Source: Crotophaga sulcirostris (taxonomy: Eukaryota > Chordata > Aves > Cuculiformes > Crotophagidae). From it: a DNA stretch of 64,000 nt. The first letter of the stretch is position 1; every line of letters starts with the position of its first letter. The notes under the pieces are model-generated. The model did not search any database and had not been told where the DNA came from. It saw nothing but the letters and a program-made list of their open reading frames with translations. The DNA lies in contig VYZB01000015.1 in NCBI GenBank assembly GCA_013397455.1, forward strand, positions 855,477 to 919,476, given 5' to 3'. The position numbers were made by a program, and so were the translations under genes. Positions 62,108 through 64,000 of this stretch are shown here, one piece after another.

Positions 62108-62317
62108 CTGAACAAGTTAGGCCTCCTTGGTTTGTGAAATGGCAGTGAGCTGACTGGGATTCCCTCTGGTTTATTCAGTATTCATATTTCCAGAGTTAGT
62201 ATGTGCATGAGGCTAGTTGTATTTTATTCTTTTTATTCATTGTATTGAAATAATGGAAGGGAAAAACTACTCTTTCTTTGTTTATACGGCATAGCTGAAA
62301 GACAAACAGTGGTTTAC

Positions 62318-62370
62318 CTGATGCACAGTTTCTCTTGTTTCTCTTGGAACTCTGACTGCACCACCAGCAG
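62318..62370 (-). other. Exon-like segment, 53 bases, unidentified (unconfirmed)
   Basis: On the minus strand 17 codons (LLVVQSEFQEKQEKLCI) plus two bases lie between a mediocre acceptor (AACACACTTCAAAG) and a fair donor (CATCAG/GTAAAC). It is the first member of a phase-consistent set of four. The acceptor is the weakest point. Confidence 0.15.
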
Positions 62371-63140
62371 CTTTGAAGTGTGTTTAGAAAGCTAATGCTG
62401 AACTCCAAGTAGTCACAAGTATTCACGTTGAGTAGTTATTTCATCCCTTCCTCTGTTTTAGGTCTTGCACCTTGATGGATAAGATATGACTACTTTTGCC
62501 AGCTGTTGGTCTGATCATGTTGTTAGGACCCATTATACATTTTATCTGAAGAACATTATTTGGCTCTGTGCTGCGAAGAACTTCAGAAATATATTAATAA
62601 TTATTGAAATTATTGAAAATGTTATCACCAAATCTCTAATTCAATTATTTTATTTCCTTGGAGGCAGAGTTATGAAACATACTTTAGCAATATCCTCTTC
62701 TGGTGGGAAACTATCCTATCATGTTTGAAACGAGTGTCTCTGTCATGTTCCTTAAACACGTGCCTTCACTCTAACTTTTCCTGAGCTTTTCCTTACACTT
62801 CATAAGAAGCGAGTTTGGACTGCAGTATTTCATCAGTGTACATGCTAATAAAAAACACACAGCTTCAGATAATTTGTTGAAATTTAATATCTTTGAAATT
62901 CCAATTTCAGTAGATGGACAGATTTAAAGGTTTTTGAGCACATGTGCAGGGGAGAGGCTGATACTCAGATAGATCTGCACAAATGAAAGCAGAATGTGGT
63001 TTTGTAAACTTTGCATCCTTGGAAGGTTTGATGGCTAAGCTGGTGGTTGTGACAGCCCATGGGTGGAAGTTCCGCTGTGTCAGACTACAAAAAAAGGAGG
63101 ATAGTGAGGATGATCCAGGTACCTAGGACAAAATTTGGAA
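62371..63140. other. Unique AT-rich sequence before CR1
   Basis: Nothing is recognised apart from a 19-base word at 62524-62542 shared with 46681-46699. Confidence 0.4.
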
Positions 63141-63525
63141 TTTGTTCAGCCTGGAGAAGACAAGGCTCTGGGGAGTCTTCATAGCAGCCTTCCAGAGCCT
63201 GAAGGGGCCCTACAAGAATGATGGAGAGGGACTTTTTACAAGGGCAGGTCATGACAGGATGAGGGGGAATGGCTTTAAATTGGAAGGGGGAAGATTTAGA
63301 CATTAGGAAGAAATTCTTCATGATGTGGTTGATGAGACACTGGTACAGGTTGCCCGGTGAAGCTGTGGGTGCCCCCTCCCTGGAAGTGTTCACGGCCAGG
63401 TTGGATGGGGCCTGGAGCAGCCTGGGCTGGTGGGAGGTATTCCTGCCCATGGCAAAGGGATTGTAACTAGATGATCTTCAAGGTCTCTTCCAACCCCTGC
63501 TGTTCTATTATTCTATGATTCTATG
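63141..63525 (+). mobile_element. CR1 LINE, 3' fragment
   Basis: Plus-strand CR1 with the usual order: TTTGTTCAGCCTGGAGAAGAC, AGCAGCCTTCCAGAGCCTGA, then the degenerate ORF2 C-terminus (63269 on; GRFRHxEEILHD-like with frameshifts), GGTTGGATGGGGCC, AACTAGATGATCTTCAAGG, TTCCAACCCCTGC and the tail TTCTATTATTCTATGATTCTATG. About 385 bases, well preserved, and probably the youngest CR1 here. The overlapping frames on both strands are shadows of it. It is 5'-truncated and inactive. Confidence 0.92.
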
Positions 63526-64000
63526 TGTCAGTGCAAGAAAATAACATGGAATATTTTGAATGTGAGCACAGGAAGGCATGTATACATGCCTGAAGTAAAT
63601 TTTTAAACTCATTTTTAATGGATAAAATATAAAAGCTAGAGTCCTTTCTTCCACCCAGAAGTTAGGTATTTATTGAAAGTTATTCATAGAGGTTGCTTTT
63701 ATGTTTGATGAAGAAAATAACTCCCAGAGGGTGCTTCATCCCATTTGTCTTAAAAAGTTATTTTTTTGTTTCTTCAGAGGATATCAGGTACAACTGATAG
63801 ACAGGTACTAGCATAGACAACTGAAGGCAAATGGAACAAATTCTGATTATTATTTTCCTTGTTATTATTTTTTCCCTTACTATTATTTTTATTGTTATTA
63901 TATGTTTATTATTTCCACCGATTATTATTTTACATATGCCCTCTGTATTATCCTTAACCTCTTTCATCTGCCTTGGGTTTATGCAGGAAACTGGATGATA
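63526..64000. other. AT-rich end of window with TTATT-rich tract
   Basis: No gene seen. From about 63846 to 63932 the sequence is dominated by TTATTATT and TTATTTT words, a degenerate (TTA)n-like simple repeat. The minus-strand frame at 63758-63967 is a shadow of this tract. Confidence 0.6.

Noticed and set aside
63758..63967. 69-codon minus-strand ORF rich in Ile and Lys
   Set aside because: It translates a TTATT-rich simple repeat.

Overview
The window looks like nuclear DNA from a bird, most likely a non-galliform (neoavian) species. The evidence is the transposon content: at least six fragments of the avian/reptile LINE family CR1, several ending in the family's short 3' tail repeats (ATTCTATG-like or ATACTGTG-like), and two solo LTRs of the ERVL-like kind common in neoavian genomes. 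Base composition is AT-rich. There are two assembly gaps, no CpG island, no recognisable tRNA, rRNA or CRISPR array, and no long ORF outside transposons. I read it as intergenic or intronic macrochromosome sequence. Layout: 1-5.2 kb is unique AT-rich DNA, followed by a CR1 3' end (5.25-5.51 kb). The 7.0-8.4 kb stretch holds small duplications, an exon-like minus-strand segment and a 48-base gap. A GC-rich, C-biased island sits at 9.72-10.03 kb. A second CR1 tail lies at about 13 kb, between two diverged direct repeats. From 14 to 22.8 kb nothing transposon-like is visible. A solo LTR (minus) occupies 22.83-23.41 kb and a CR1 3' fragment (plus) 24.53-24.99 kb. Three exon-like plus-strand segments lie at 28.3, 30.5 and 35.8 kb; between the last two sits the largest CR1 copy (32.66-34.0 kb, minus), which has lost the core of its reverse transcriptase. 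A second solo LTR (minus, about 1.06 kb, with an internal minisatellite) is at 44.65-45.71 kb. The second gap, at 48.9 kb, falls in an AT-rich tandem repeat. A GC-richer, possibly retroviral stretch is at 54.0-54.3 kb. A short CR1 3' end (minus) is at 56.58-56.69 kb, next to a coding-looking minus-strand ORF. Short minus-strand exon-like segments at 58.6, 59.0, 62.1 and 62.3 kb keep a consistent reading phase. A last CR1 fragment (plus) is at 63.14-63.53 kb. No host gene could be named. The exon-like segments rest only on open frame plus splice signals. Such combinations arise by chance on both strands of 64 kb, so they are leads rather than gene calls. I found no convincing evidence of a novel system; the best leads are the phase-compatible exon-like groups and the diverged direct repeat around 13 kb.
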